Part shown: positions 1-13,100 of the stretch, piece by piece
Position numbering within the stretch: position 1 is the stretch's first letter
Layout of the letters: each line of letters opens with the position of its first letter
NCBI GenBank assembly: GCA_008694505.1
Contig: VZDJ01000219.1
Span: forward strand, 2,458,526-2,522,525
DNA length: 64,000 nt
Direction: 5' to 3'
DNA from: Cyanoderma ruficeps
Lineage: Eukaryota; Chordata; Aves; Passeriformes; Timaliidae
Position numbers and translations under genes: made by a program
The notes under the pieces: model-generated
What the model saw: only the letters and a program-made list of their open reading frames with translations
Told to the model about the DNA's origin: nothing
Databases searched by the model: none

Positions 1-3000
1 CTTTCATTTTGTTTACAAACAGCAGCAACAAAAACAAATACTTGCAAGGAAACTCTGCACAGGTACTAGCATTAGTTCCTACTAATACAGAATGCTACAT
101 AGGTTGCTTTAAATTAATTTAAAAGTATTAATTACATTCAGCCACAGGACCATAAAATTAAGAAGTCTAATGTATCAACACTTGAAAAATACACTTGAAC
201 ATGCTTCCCTAGTAAGCAGTGGTGTAAGCTATCAGCTTCTGTAAAATTCAAACACCAACATTTCCATCCACAGAGCTTCAATGACAGCACTTAGTTAAGA
301 GTTCAGGGAGTTAACAGCTACAATACGCCTGTCCTCAATCTATGGGCAGTTCCAGCACGTCTCCTTTAGCTCAGGATATTGATGAGTATTAGAGTGAAAC
401 AACTGGCAAAGACAAGTTTCACAGCTCTTGTTCGGAAACATGTGGGAGGTTTTGCAATTTATTTTTTATGCTGCAGCTATGGCTTCAGAAAGTCGTAGGG
501 CTGAACTCCAATATTTCCTTGAGAGAAGCAGAGAGTGTGAAGAACAGAGAGAATAGGATATCTATCTTTTGCTGCCCTCACCTATAGGCAGGAGGCTTTG
601 AAGACAGGGTGAGAACATGACAGTAGTTGTGCATCCTCACAGATTTTGAGTCCAAGTAAGAGAGGCCATTTCCTTGAACCACCACATTTCTTGATCACCC
701 ACCTGCCTGGGGTGGCTACACAGCATAATGTATGTCCAAGGGTGTGGTATGGCAGAAACATCACAGCACTCTCTCTTCTGAGGGAAGAGGTAAAAGTCTT
801 TATAAAGAACTGCTGCTGAACTTACCTGCCATTCACTTTCACTCTTTCCCTGCCTTTCATCTATTTTTGGCTGAGAATGTCAATTTTCTATCCTAATAAA
901 TAAGAGCACTTCATGAGTTACACAGTTACCAGGATTTGGGGTTTAGCTAAAAACACTTCAGGTTTTGAAAAGCCAGTCAAGCTGCTGGCAACCCTTCCTT
1001 TTATATTCACCACATTATACAAATTGAAGTCAAAGTTTGAAGTTCAAGGTTGCAGCCCATCTTTAATCATCTATTAATATTACAGGAGAGCAGTTCTGGA
1101 ATATTATGGTCCTTTAATTATGAAAAATTACAAATTATTAGCATGGCCATATTTTACAGATGGCACTGTGCTTTTACTTCAGCAAGCAGAATCAATGGGA
1201 TACTGGTAAAATTTGGTTTGCTAAATCCACTGAAGTGGAGGTACTTGACAATTCCCTCTCAAACCAACTTTACAGTTTCCCACCTGTCTAGTTCTCTACA
1301 TTGGTCATGACAGACAAAGTTAGATTAAAAATTCTAAACCATCACCCTAGGGCAAAACTTGATAGAAAAGCATAGAGAAACACTCTTTAAAATCAGTATC
1401 AAGATATATCCTAAAACTAAAAAGAAAACACACTGTAATTTTTGTGTGCATTTACTCCCCTACTCCTTTTTAATAGATGCAATTTTCATGAAGTCTAATC
1501 ACAAAACACAACTCAAATGGGTGTCTCGCTCTATTCTTTTTTTGAAAAGTCTAATTCAGTGGATCACAGCAATGAAATCCCATATTCATCAAGGCATGTA
1601 TTTAGGCACAGAGGTTAGATGTCACTTGTGTGATTGATAATGTTTGTTTTGTGCTCTGCTTTTCAATAACTCTTCACTTTAAGCAGCATTTTGCTTCTAA
1701 ACAGGAGTGGGTGTAAGGACACTCAGCATAATGGAATGGGCCAGGTTTAATTCCCTTAATCACTTGGTCAGGGCAACAGAATTAACTGTCCACATCTGTT
1801 CCCTCCGAACACACACGCTTAGTTTTCCCTCTTATGCAATAAAGGAGTGTGGGGTCATGATGCCACATCTAGCCTGCCTTTTCCTCCAAATCTGAACCCA
1901 CAGGGAAAACCCACAAGCTGGCTATGGATCAACAGAGCCTTGGACCATAAAATACTTGTGATGTGGCAAAATCAGCTCCAACCTGAGCTTCAGGAGTAAC
2001 TTCTTCTATGATATGCCATATGTGTCAAAAGAGAAAAGCAGAGCTGTTGTGCCAATTGTAAACAGGCAAAGAGAAAACACACTAAAACCTTGATATAAAA
2101 TGGTTTCTTAATGAAGGTGCTCTTGATAGACCACTGAAAATGGAGTGTAAGTGCACTCCTGGTAAGGGTGACCTGTTCAAGACAATGTGATCTGATAAAG
2201 ATGACGTTCAGCATCCTTAGTCACACTGATATAGAGCTCTGGAGAGCTGCTCAACAAAGGCTAGGGAGGGCCAGAGTCAAAAGAAAATTTGGAAAGGTGT
2301 CATTTAAAATGGCAATTAATTTAGACCTACTGTTTTGTGCTTCTGCCTTGCCTCTGAAACCTTGTGTTTCTGTACTCTGAAATTGTGATGATGGAGGTCA
2401 ATTGCTCCAAGCCCCTGGTGTTCACAGAATGGTGATTACCACGGTGCTCTTCTCAATCTGGAGCCACCTACACTCACCTCCTTTTGACATTTGTATCAAC
2501 TATGATTGTTTAAGGATGAAGACAGAGAAATCCTAAGTTCAGGGAAAAAAAACAACAACAGAGTTCATGCTGGGAAACAAACACTGAATCACCAAAAGGG
2601 GACGGGAGGAGTCACCAACAGGCAGGTAAGTACAGGGAACACAACATGAGTAACAGACAGGGAGCTTCTAGAAAGGGACAAAACCCATTAATTTACAGGA
2701 ACGGCTGCACTGTTTTCTGGTATAAGAAATAAACCAGTTTTGGAGAGAAAGAAAACAACTTTCTCCTTTAAGGCCAAGGACAAACAGGATAGGCAGCTAA
2801 TGCTGTGTTTCGCCAAGAAGTTGTTCTCTACAACAGCTGTCATAAGAGATACTAGATAAAAAAGGAAAGATGGCCAGGAAAACCTACAGGTCAGATGACA
2901 GCTGGAAGGTGAAGGAGAACTTCCTGAGATCACTTAATTAAAAACTGATTAAGAATCTTCTCATTTACACCCTTTGTAGCAACATTGCTGTTGTTTTGTT

Positions 3001-6000
3001 TGGACACTGACTGCTTTCAGTCAGCATTTTGTCCCTTGCCTGACCTGAGCTAAGGGTGATTTGAAGATAACGGGTTAAACACAAAATAATCCCCTCTCAG
3101 GGCTGTGGCAGTCGATGCAATGAGGCAGGAGGTAAGACACCTCTTAACTCCCTAGTAGGTGATACTGCACAGGGTAAGCCAGGAGACCAGAGGTGACCGT
3201 GTTGGTGCAGGAGCCCCGGGGGGTGCTGGCACCCTCGGGGACAGGGGAGCAGCCAGTGCTGCCGGAGAGCAGGAGGGAAGCACAGCAGCACTGGGGCATG
3301 CAGCAGGGCTGCAGGGAGCACACCTGAGCCCCAGGATCCCTCGGGAGTCTGTTTACATCATCCCTCATCCTCCTGGGCAAGCTGCAATTCCTGCACACGC
3401 AGAACTCAGGACAGCGGCACTTCAAACCCATCTGCGAACCTCCGATGCTATCGCTGGAGCAAATAATAAAGAAGTGCAAATGAGGATGATAATATTGCTT
3501 GTTTTACATGCAGAAGGTCAGAGAGCACGAATTAGTCACTCTCCTGTGTAGGCCACTGCTGGCTGGCTGTCGGGGAAGAAGCGCCTGCAAAGGGCACAAT
3601 TCCCCCTCTCGGAGTTAGGCAGAGCATGTGGTGCTGTGATTCTGCCTCATCTCCTCCACGAGCCCGCTAACAGCCAGGCAAGGCGTAGGAGAAAATAATC
3701 AACTACTGTCTGGAGATAAGCAACGTTTTATTTCTCCTGGGAGCAAGTGGGGGAACCAGGATGCAACAGCTGTTTTCAGTCACACTATTTCTGCCTTGGA
3801 CTGCTCCCACTACACACACTGCCTTACTACGGCTTGAAAGGAGTTGCCTATATTTATAAATACAGAGAGATAAATAGCTGTGTCTGAGTGTGTGTGTGTG
3901 CATCTGGTTGTAATGCGAAAGTAAGGAAAAAATATCCTTCCCACGCACATTAATGCAAATGCAAAGAGAAAATATCCTTCCTACAGACATTTATTTTAAA
4001 CTGTGTGTGCTAGCATATTTTTATTTTAGAAAACTGATTACTTCATCAATGGATTGTGTTCTCACTGCACTTAGCAGTTTGGGGAAAAAAAATGAATTCA
4101 GATGTAACTCACAGGACAAACAAGTATTTATTTGAATTTTTAAACAGCTTGGCGATTTTTCTTCTCCATTTCCTACAATAATATAAAGCATGTTAAATGG
4201 AAAAACGTGTTACAAATGCAAATCCTATGTAAGTGAAAGCGTATAGAAAAAGAATAAAGCTATTGAGCAAATGGTAAAATAATTTTTCTCCCAGCACAAC
4301 TGGAAAGCAATGCTGCCAAACAGTAAACACACCTGCAAAACCAGATTTAGGGAATAAGTTAAATCCTCTGACCTGTGTATTTTTGCAAATTCATCTAGAA
4401 TTAATCCAGTGAACATTTAAAGACAGTGCTAACAACAACAACATTTCTTCGTAACTGCAAGTTTTAGGAGCATTTGCTAAGATATCATGACGTGTACCTA
4501 AAAGAGAGATAGGTTTAATAGCATTCAGTCATCACATAATTACACAGCCTGTATACAACAAGCATTGAACGATGCAGCTAAGCCAATTTAGGACAATATG
4601 CTCATCCACTAAGCTATTACAGCTTAGAATGACGTTCTTATCCACTTTAAAGTTCAACTTACCATTAATTGTTTAACACTAATAGAGTTCTGAATAAATA
4701 AAGTCAACAAATTAGAATGCTATAGTTAATTGTAATTAATGTGGCTGTGTATAAAATCCTGCTTCCATAAAAATAAGATGGCAAAGAAGATAGCTTTGTG
4801 TTCTCCTAATGAAGTTTGAATTCTTCTACTGCAAAACAACTACTTACCACTACCACTGCCACCCAAATAAAAAATGGTCAGATAAAAATTAACACTTAAC
4901 AAAGAACATTTTGTAGAAAAAAAAAAATTCTCAAATCACAGCAAGGGCATCTGCATTGTAACCTTTTCCACAAATGTGTGCAGGCACATGAACTTATATA
5001 TTTATATATCTATATATAGAGAATATAGTAAGGGCAATGCACCTTCTCAAAACCCCTGATTTATATGGTTTCCAACTGCAATTTACTTCTTTTACTTTTT
5101 ACTTCTTACTTCGTTTCTCTAGTCTGTGTTCTAGTTCCTTCTCTCAAGTTCCTACATTCAACTCCAATCTGTGAGGGAAAAGCGAAACAAAACAACCCAC
5201 AACAAAACAAAATCAAAGCCAAATAATACAAAGGATTTTCATCTTTATCTATCTGCCTGCATCTCTTGGTTATATAATCACAACTGTAATCTCTGGTAAA
5301 TGCAGACTCAATCAGACAGCACAGTAATGCTGGGGAAGATCTCTCCAAGCTGTGAAATGTCATCGAATCTAAACAGACTGTTAAAGCTTCAGAGCGTTCC
5401 CATCAAATGACCAGATGGGGATGCAATCATTCAAATCTCCTGCAACAGAAAGTGCAGCAAGACCATGAAATGTTAGCTTCTCCATCATCTGTCTCAAATA
5501 CTGGGAAGGAAATATGAAAGAGAAGCTTCTTCTCCTGTATCTCAACAATTCTGCATAAGGGACCGCACCAAACCCAGGTTCTTTAGTGGGATAATGAGCA
5601 CTTGTCTGAGGCAGAGCTATTTGCCATAAATTTCGATATAACGCCAGGTGTTTGACTGTCCCTTGTGAAGCATTCTGAAGACTCCACATCAGACTGCCCG
5701 TTTCTATTCAGCAGGGCAGGAATCAAAGCTGACTTAAAATCCAGTATAGCTATCGCAGCTTTTTTTTTTTTTTTAGTATTATAAAATACAGTCTCTTTGA
5801 GAATATATTTTCTGTGAACTGTGAAGGAATGAAAGAAATCCATAGTACTTGCAGTCTGAATCACAGACAGGATCCCTATTTCTTGTACTTCTTGTACGCC
5901 TGTACACAACTGTATCACCTTTAACCAAGGTGATAAACCACACACTTTTTATTACCAAGCTCCCCCGAAATGATGTGCTTACTATGCAAATTTTAGATGA

Positions 6001-6797
6001 TATAGATGATACTTTCACATGTCCAGGATAACGGAATACCTTATTTTCTTCAGATCTATCAAAAGAGTCAGCTGCAGGTGAGATGAGATTTTTAAGTTCA
6101 TTCACGGCATTTGCTACACTTACCACATGTTTTGTGAGAGAGAGCTCATGGCTAAGGGGAAGCCTGCATTTCCAGCTGTGGGAAGGTTTTGGGGTGCAAC
6201 TATCTGGGCTTCAATATTCCACTTCCAAGCACACAGAACAAATGAAAAGTCCACTAACAGAGAACGTGGCAATGAGAATAATGGAATAAACCTTGTTTCG
6301 CCATTCCATACAGCTTGGACAAGCCTAGAATTCAAAATGCCAGTAGATTGAGAACAAACATGAAAGTTCATAAAGTGTGCAGGAGAGACTTGGGTTTAAA
6401 AAGATCCCCTGCAATAGGTTATACATCTAATTGGGAGATGCCCAGGCATATCCCTGTGTATCCAATCATCACATGTACTTTATCTGCACAGGCTGCTGTC
6501 ACAGGCTGTATATTCACCCCTAGACAGATAGATATGTCTGAGGGAGAAAGGCCATCATGTTTTCTCATGTTCTGTCAGCTTGTCACAGATTACAAAATGA
6601 AAATTCTGTTCTTAGGAATCGGCCTCCACTCTTTCAATTTCTCACACTGGGTACCATGCCAATAGAACAATAAAACAGCATCACTGCTTCAAGGGAGAGG
6701 AGGAAACAACTCAGCCCAATACCAAATCTAAAAATTCCTACCCTTCTGAATCAGCATAATCCATTCCCTTAGTACTCCTGCTTTAGTGATTAAGTAC
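1..6797. other. AT-rich non-coding DNA, no gene recognised
   Basis: This stretch is unique-looking, AT-rich sequence. The open frames in it are short, overlap each other on both strands and match no family I know. Minor landmarks are a GC-richer patch at about 3,170-3,340, a short TG run ending near 3,900, an AT-rich run near 5,000-5,025 and a T15 run at 5,760-5,774. On the minus strand near 6,120 a donor-like GGTAAGTG occurs downstream of a 115-codon open frame, but no acceptor or protein similarity supports an exon. It may be intron or intergenic. Confidence 0.6.
5760..5774. repeat. poly-T run (T15)
   Basis: An uninterrupted run of 15 T. There is no retroelement body next to it that I recognise, so it is listed only as a simple repeat. 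Confidence 0.9.
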
Positions 6798-7129
6798 AAG
6801 AGGAGCAGCTGAGGGAGCTGTGGGGGCTCAGCCTGGAGAAGAGGAGGCTCAGGAGCACCTTCTCATTCTGCTCCCAGGGAACCATTCAGCAGGACAAGGA
6901 GAGATGGCTTCAAACTGTGCCAGAGGGAGTTCAGGTTGGACATCAGGAAGAATTTGTTCCCTTGGAATGGGCTGCCAGGGAGGAGGGGGAGTCCCCATCC
7001 CTGAAGCTGTTGAAGGAACAACCAGACGTGGCACTCAGTGCTCTGCTCTGGTTGACAGGGTGGGGATCAGCCAAAGGCTGGACTTGATGGCTGTGGAGGT
7101 CTCTTCCAACCTTCATGTGTCTGTGATTC
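6798..7129 (+). mobile_element. CR1 LINE, 3' fragment, sense orientation
   Basis: About 330 bp resembling the 3' part of the avian CR1 non-LTR retrotransposon. The order of landmarks is right for the sense strand: a start rich in CTGGAGAAGAGGAGGCTC, then the block around GGACATCAGGAAGAA, then GGGCTGCCAGGGAGG, CCCCATCCCTGAAG, GTCTCTTCCAACCTTCATG, and the terminal CTGTGATTC at about 7,120-7,129. The copy is 5'-truncated, as most CR1 copies are, and diverged with small indels. The 135-codon frame across it is a by-product. I identified the family by reading, not by alignment. Confidence 0.9.
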
Positions 7130-10100
7130 CCACCACAGACCCAGCAGGGTCTGTCTCAGCACCCTCCCAGCTGCAGGACAGCAGCCATTTCCCTTATCAA
7201 GGGCATGATAAAGGCAGCAGAGACTAAGCTGAGGTGACTCCTGCTCCTGCACAGAACTGACCCAAGCACTTCTGCCAGCATCCAGGCCTGGCTCGTGCTA
7301 CACCAGCAAAAGGTAAATATTAGATAACAACAGCATGTTATGCAATTGGTTTTGACATGCCTTGGTCATCAGGCAGCAGCGTGAACTGCTCAACAGACAA
7401 AACACGTTCTCTAGTTTTCTGCATCACAGACAAGAAAAATCACAGAGATTAGAACCATAACCAATTCAGAGCCAGCAGGACCATTAACTCTGTGCCCTCT
7501 AACCTGCATTCCTGTCACTCTGCATAGCTGCAACAAGCAAACAAATTTGTAACCTTCAGTGCAGCAGCTAAACAATATATAAATTTCCTGCTTTACATCT
7601 CACCTCGGGAAGCTCCATGAGTGCCTCACCAAACGTATTAAGAACACAACAGCTATTCCTCCTCAGAAAAGGAACTAGGCAACTTTATTACATTTTTCCC
7701 ACAGCATAATCAAGGATTTAACAGTCACTGCACAGAAATAATCGCTACGCTGAAGATGTATGAGAAATCTGTTCAGATGGGTTTTGCCCCAAAAACGCAT
7801 ATTGTAGAAAGTGTAACAGAGAAGCAAATTAAAGGGAGAAATGTTTTAGAAAACGAGCAGCTAAATTAATAAAGCTTTAAGAGTTTTTTCTAAATTCTCT
7901 AACATAGTAAAATTATTTGAGACTTGCAGACTGCATGTATTCATTTGCCTAGTTTTGCTACAGCAAAATGAAACATATTGCTAAATGAAACATAATGAAG
8001 TACACAGATATTTTTTCTGCAGTAGTTCTAACCTGATTTATTTTTAATTTGAAAAAATCTAATCTTAAAACAATATTTTGCATATGTAGTACAATCAAGT
8101 ACTGTACTGTACTTCGTACTATATTGTGATTTTGTTTTGTGTCTGGAAGGAAGGCATAACTCCTTTTTCCAATACATTGAATAAAAAAGATTTTTTTTAA
8201 ATCAACCATAAGAAGTCTCTAAGTATCTGATGAAGGCTAAGAGTCTTTTTTAAAAAAGAAAGTATCTGTATTCCTTTCCAGTTTTCAGATACCAATTCTC
8301 AAACTAGACAACAATATTTTAGTATTGAAGAGCTCAATAGACATAATAGGAATTATTTAATTCAATAATAATCTTATAGCTAATACCTCCTCTTAACACA
8401 AACTTGAGACTCTCTCTTCCATCTTCACTGAACCAATAATCAGAAACTTCCCACACCCAGTTCTTTTTGAAGGAAATCATATGTATACATGCAAAGCCTT
8501 CCAAAAGCCAAACAAATTTATCTCAACATAAAAACAAAGTCACAGCCTATACGGTGTTGTGCTTCTTCAGAACGCATTCTGAGAAGCAAGGGTTTTATGT
8601 AGGATTGCTGATCAAGTCTTCACTTTAAATATACTTTTGTAGCATTACCTTCACTCTAAACTACTGATTCGCAGGAAAAGGCAGTTTAGTCATGAGTTTT
8701 CTAATGGAAACTCACTTACTACAGAAATGCCACCAGCTGATGATAAACAGATGAGTGATTCACAAATGCAAATGAGGAAAAAATATTCTACAATAACACA
8801 TTTGATTTTAGCCACAATTTAAAAACGCATTTCCAAGATTGTTTACAAGACATGAGACATTCCTTCCAATGTCCTTGTAAAAGTCCTTTACCTGAACATG
8901 AAAAGCCTCATCCATTAATCCAAATCAACACTACCACTACCCCCTGCAGAATTCCACTGCTGTAACAGCTCACAATATTGCAAAGCCAGAAGTGTCTAAA
9001 AGGCAGATATTCCTGCATCACTAAGGTGCTGATTTAGTCATCACCAGTGAAGGCACGTAGTGGGAAACATTTGTCATTCCACAGTGATCTGTTCCCTTGC
9101 ATCTCGGCATCGGGCTGTCCACGATGGCTGTGCTGTAAAACAGCACCATGAGACTTCACAGCCCTGCCTGCACTGCCAGCTTTAAAAATGCCTCTCCCCT
9201 AACAAGTCTGAAAACCCAGCTGGACTTCAACATCATGCATCAAGCTAAGCAGCATTAATTCCTTTCTTCAAGAGCCTGACAGAATAGGTCTGGTTTCCCA
9301 CAAAATCACTGAAATACCTTTAATGATCACAGCTCTGTCACCAGGGGTGAAAAAGTCTTCCTAACAAAACCTGAAGAAATTATTACACATTTTGTCAGAT
9401 TTTTTAAACTAACAATTCAGTAGCCATTTGCTATCTAACCTTCATTAGAATTTCCTTCGTTATCATGTTGCAAAAATCTATTACATTACTGACTGAGGCA
9501 ATTAGTCACTAGAAAGCCACTACCACGTTCTCCAAACTGGGGAATCATCATTACCATTAATTTCAAAGGACAGCATTAACAGAGACAATATCCAATATTT
9601 TACTTGCTAATTCCACTGTAATTTATGTTTGAAAAGTATGTGGGAAGGTTATGCCAGTCTGGATAATCAGTCATTCTTCCTGAGCCATTTTGTTTTCTAG
9701 GGAAAGGCTCGGCAGTATCTGGGGCATCTGGGGATACCTCAGAGGAATTCAGAGTTGAAGGAGCTGTTCTGCAGTACTGATACAGTGGTCGTCACAGAGG
9801 ACACCTATTTCCACTTTTAAAAAGATGCAATACAGGGAAACAAGGAGAGAGGCAGGACATTCCCTCACAAAGCTGTTATAGCTTAAACCTTTCATCTTGG
9901 TCCATTTCATGTGCGTTCCAGGAACTACCGTGAAGACTTTGCTCCTATTTTCCTCTCCTCACAGTGTCCCTGTATGATGTAAATCACGATCTGCTTTTCT
10001 GGGCTTTTGTTTCTCGCATCAGGTCTGTCACCATATAAGGACACTGTCAATGTCTTTGCATGGCACTTGGTGAAAGGCTCAGCAGCTATTTGGACGCTGT

Positions 10101-13100
10101 TCTTAGGATACATGATGCCAAATAAATTGCCTGGAATATACAGATACTTATTACTGCAAGATTTCAGCTATGTAGTTAGAAAGGCTGCTGCAGCATGAAC
10201 AGAACAGCTCAGTAAAAACAGCTCTTTCACAATCTGAGCCCCTTTCCATACAGCAAGGGCTCGCTTAGATAGGAAGCCTGAAAAGGAAAAAAACCTGTTT
10301 AATGGAAACAACACAATATCCTACCTTGTCATTGCAAGGATTTTTCTATCCAGGAACAGAATTTTTACCCTTCTCTAACTATCCATGTTTTCTGCTGTCC
10401 TAACTCAAAATTCCAGTTCAGTCACTTGAGAAATATTTTGATTTCTAAGAAACATACCTTGAAAAAAGTCAGAGGGTTTTTTGTAGATATCTGTTTAAAT
10501 CTACCTATTTCTATTATGAAGTTCTAGTCCCGTACATTGCAGAAAGATACAGCTGGGAGAGCTGCCCACTGCAAAGTTGTCTCATCTGTCCCCTCCATGC
10601 AGGAGAGTATCAATGGTAATGCTATCATCCCAGATGGATGGCTGGCTGCTCTGTACTGTAATATCAGTAATGCTGAGGATTTCACAGCCACTGCAGACAC
10701 GCTGTGCTCTGCTATTGTTATCATTTGAAATGGGATTTGGGGTTTGGGGTTTGTTTTCTCTAATTTTTAACCTCAGTCTCGCTTGGTGAAAGCTTTAAGG
10801 AAGTCCCACAGAGAGCGGGGTTGTTCAGAGGGTACATGAACTGAACAACTGTGCCAACTGGGGTAAAGAACAAATAATCTTTCTGGGCTGGAATTCCTGC
10901 AAGGAAGTGGGAAAAGAAGAAGGATAAGAAGGTCTGAGAAGTCCTGTGGACCTCAAAACTGTAGTGAACAGAACGCAAAAGCTGTGAAATGGTAGCTGGG
11001 GGAACTGAACAGCCAGGTTAAGAATTCCTTTTCTGGCTGTTTCCACGTAGGGATAATGTCTCTGCCATTGCAAGTCATGACACTCAGAAGAGAAGATAAG
11101 AGTGTCCTGAAAACGAGCCTTAACTGTAACACACAGACACAGGAGAGAGGAGGGGGAGAAAAAGTCTGTCTCATGGTGAAAGAAGCTACTCTCTGCAATG
11201 AAACTGCAAATTCATCTTGCAAAGTCTTTGATAACTCACAGGCAACACACTCCGAGACAGCTATAAATAAACCACTTAAGAAAAGCAGGCAGCTCCAAGA
11301 TCTAACTTACTCAGTTTTCCCAAAAACATGCTTCCCATTGAGACACCATATTCCACTGTGAGCCACTGTATTCCCTTACTCAGGGGTATAATGGACTAAG
11401 TCAGAAGAGAAAACTGAAATATTCCTTGTCAGGTGTGTCCCAGGAGTTAAGAGAAGCTCGGCTCTTTGATTCCAGAATTTCAGCTTTTAGTCAACACAGG
11501 ACTTCAGAGATGATGAGGACTTGGGAAACAAGGTGACACTGGGATTTTAGTGCTGCCACCTCCCATTTGGGGAAGGCACAAGTGCTTCTGGCACCTGTAT
11601 GGCACTGTCCTGGTCAGCAGGGAGGTACATCCAACCCTGCTCACCAAAGGATTTTGGAGAATTTTACTGAGAAGGGCTAAACATTATTCGACCAAACCTG
11701 AGCCTTGGTAATTGAAAGAAGAATATGGTTCCATAATGTGCTAAAAGCAATCAGTGATGAATGGACCATCTTGCTGCTATGTACTTCCAAAATAATACAG
11801 CCAGCTCAGTTTTTTTTCAAAAGACTCTTGTCCACGTTCAGACTAATCACAAAGAAAGAAGATAGGCTCTATAATAAAGCTGTTTATCTGAAATTAAAAA
11901 TTGGATTAATTTTTTTCCCTCCTACACTACTAGAACATCATCCACCTTCTATCATCTTCCAAAACACTTTCTAATTGAAACATTCGCAATTAAAAACCAA
12001 ACAAAAAAACCCTGCAATTGCAAAAGGTGTGTAATTAGCAAACCCAAAGGCACACATCTTTCCACAAAACTGACAAATTTCAGGCAGTAAATCCAGTTCC
12101 CAAATGCACCTACTAAGTCAGGGCTGGAAGGACAGCACAGTTTGTGAGCTGAGTGTGGGGACGGCCCAGCAAAATTCTGTCTGCTGTTCAGAGGCAACAG
12201 ATGCAGACCCTTATCTGCAGGACTGCAACAGCCCTTTTTCTGAGTGGAGAATAAACTTATTTTTCAATGCATTAGCTTATCCTGCAGCATTGTTTCCTTA
12301 CTCAAGGAAGGATTGTTTTCCATAATACAAAAAGCTATTACAGATTTACTATGTGAGCAAACTGGGATGTTAAACAATTGCTAAGTAGAGAAGATGAATA
12401 AACAGCTCTATGGACTTCCAAGTAATCAAAGTGGGAATAAACATCAATTCCTAACATTCAGCATTTAGCTATAATCTACTGGTAATGGACACAAATTCAT
12501 ACACAGCAGAAGAAATGGCACCAAGCACACATACAACTTCTGGCAATAAGATAATTAGTCAACTCCAAACTTTAAAATATACTTGGAAAACTTTCCCCAG
12601 CAATGTCATGGCTGAGGGGAGCAGGGTATGGAAGAGGGAGAAAGGAAAGGGAAAGGGAGAAAAAGTACCCCCATCCAACCAAAGAGATTCCTTTTAGGGT
12701 CATGGCATAAATGCCCACCACCTGACACAGAAAATAAATAATCCAACCACCTGACACAGCAAGCATTATGTTAAAATACACAGAAATACGCTTACCATGA
12801 CTTCTGACACAGACAGACACATTCATAATAAATTTGGGGAATTACAGTCCAAAATATTCATGAACTGACTGAGCTAAGTCAGATAACCCTTGGTTATGGT
12901 GCTTAGATCCTGGAGCTTTACATCCAGCTGTGCCAGACTTAAGTGTGGAGGAGATAAGTGACATAAAAGGAAGACAGCGAGACATTTTTAAAGCACGTTT
13001 TTGCTAGTTTACTATCTGGACCCAGGAAACAGCCCACCAGCCATAGAGCTTCCATCTGCCATGCCTGCCAAGATCCTTCCCTGCAAACACGGCGAGACAC

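Noticed and set aside
3097..3551. GC-richer patch with frames of 74-130 codons on both strands
   Set aside because: Three overlapping frames with no domain, and CpG density too low for an island. Possibly old repeat DNA, but I could not name it.
5381..6126. Three overlapping minus-strand frames of 102-120 codons, with a donor-like GGTAAGTG nearby
   Set aside because: The frames overlap one another, none has a recognisable domain, and no acceptor or partner exon could be identified. A non-coding exon cannot be excluded.
8098..8121. GTAC-rich near-palindrome
   Set aside because: Short and imperfect; explained by a small tandem of ACTGT-type units.
10736..10758. TTTGGGG repeats resembling a telomere-like sequence
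   Set aside because: Only about two and a half units, and the vertebrate telomere repeat is TTAGGG. Treated as G/T low complexity.
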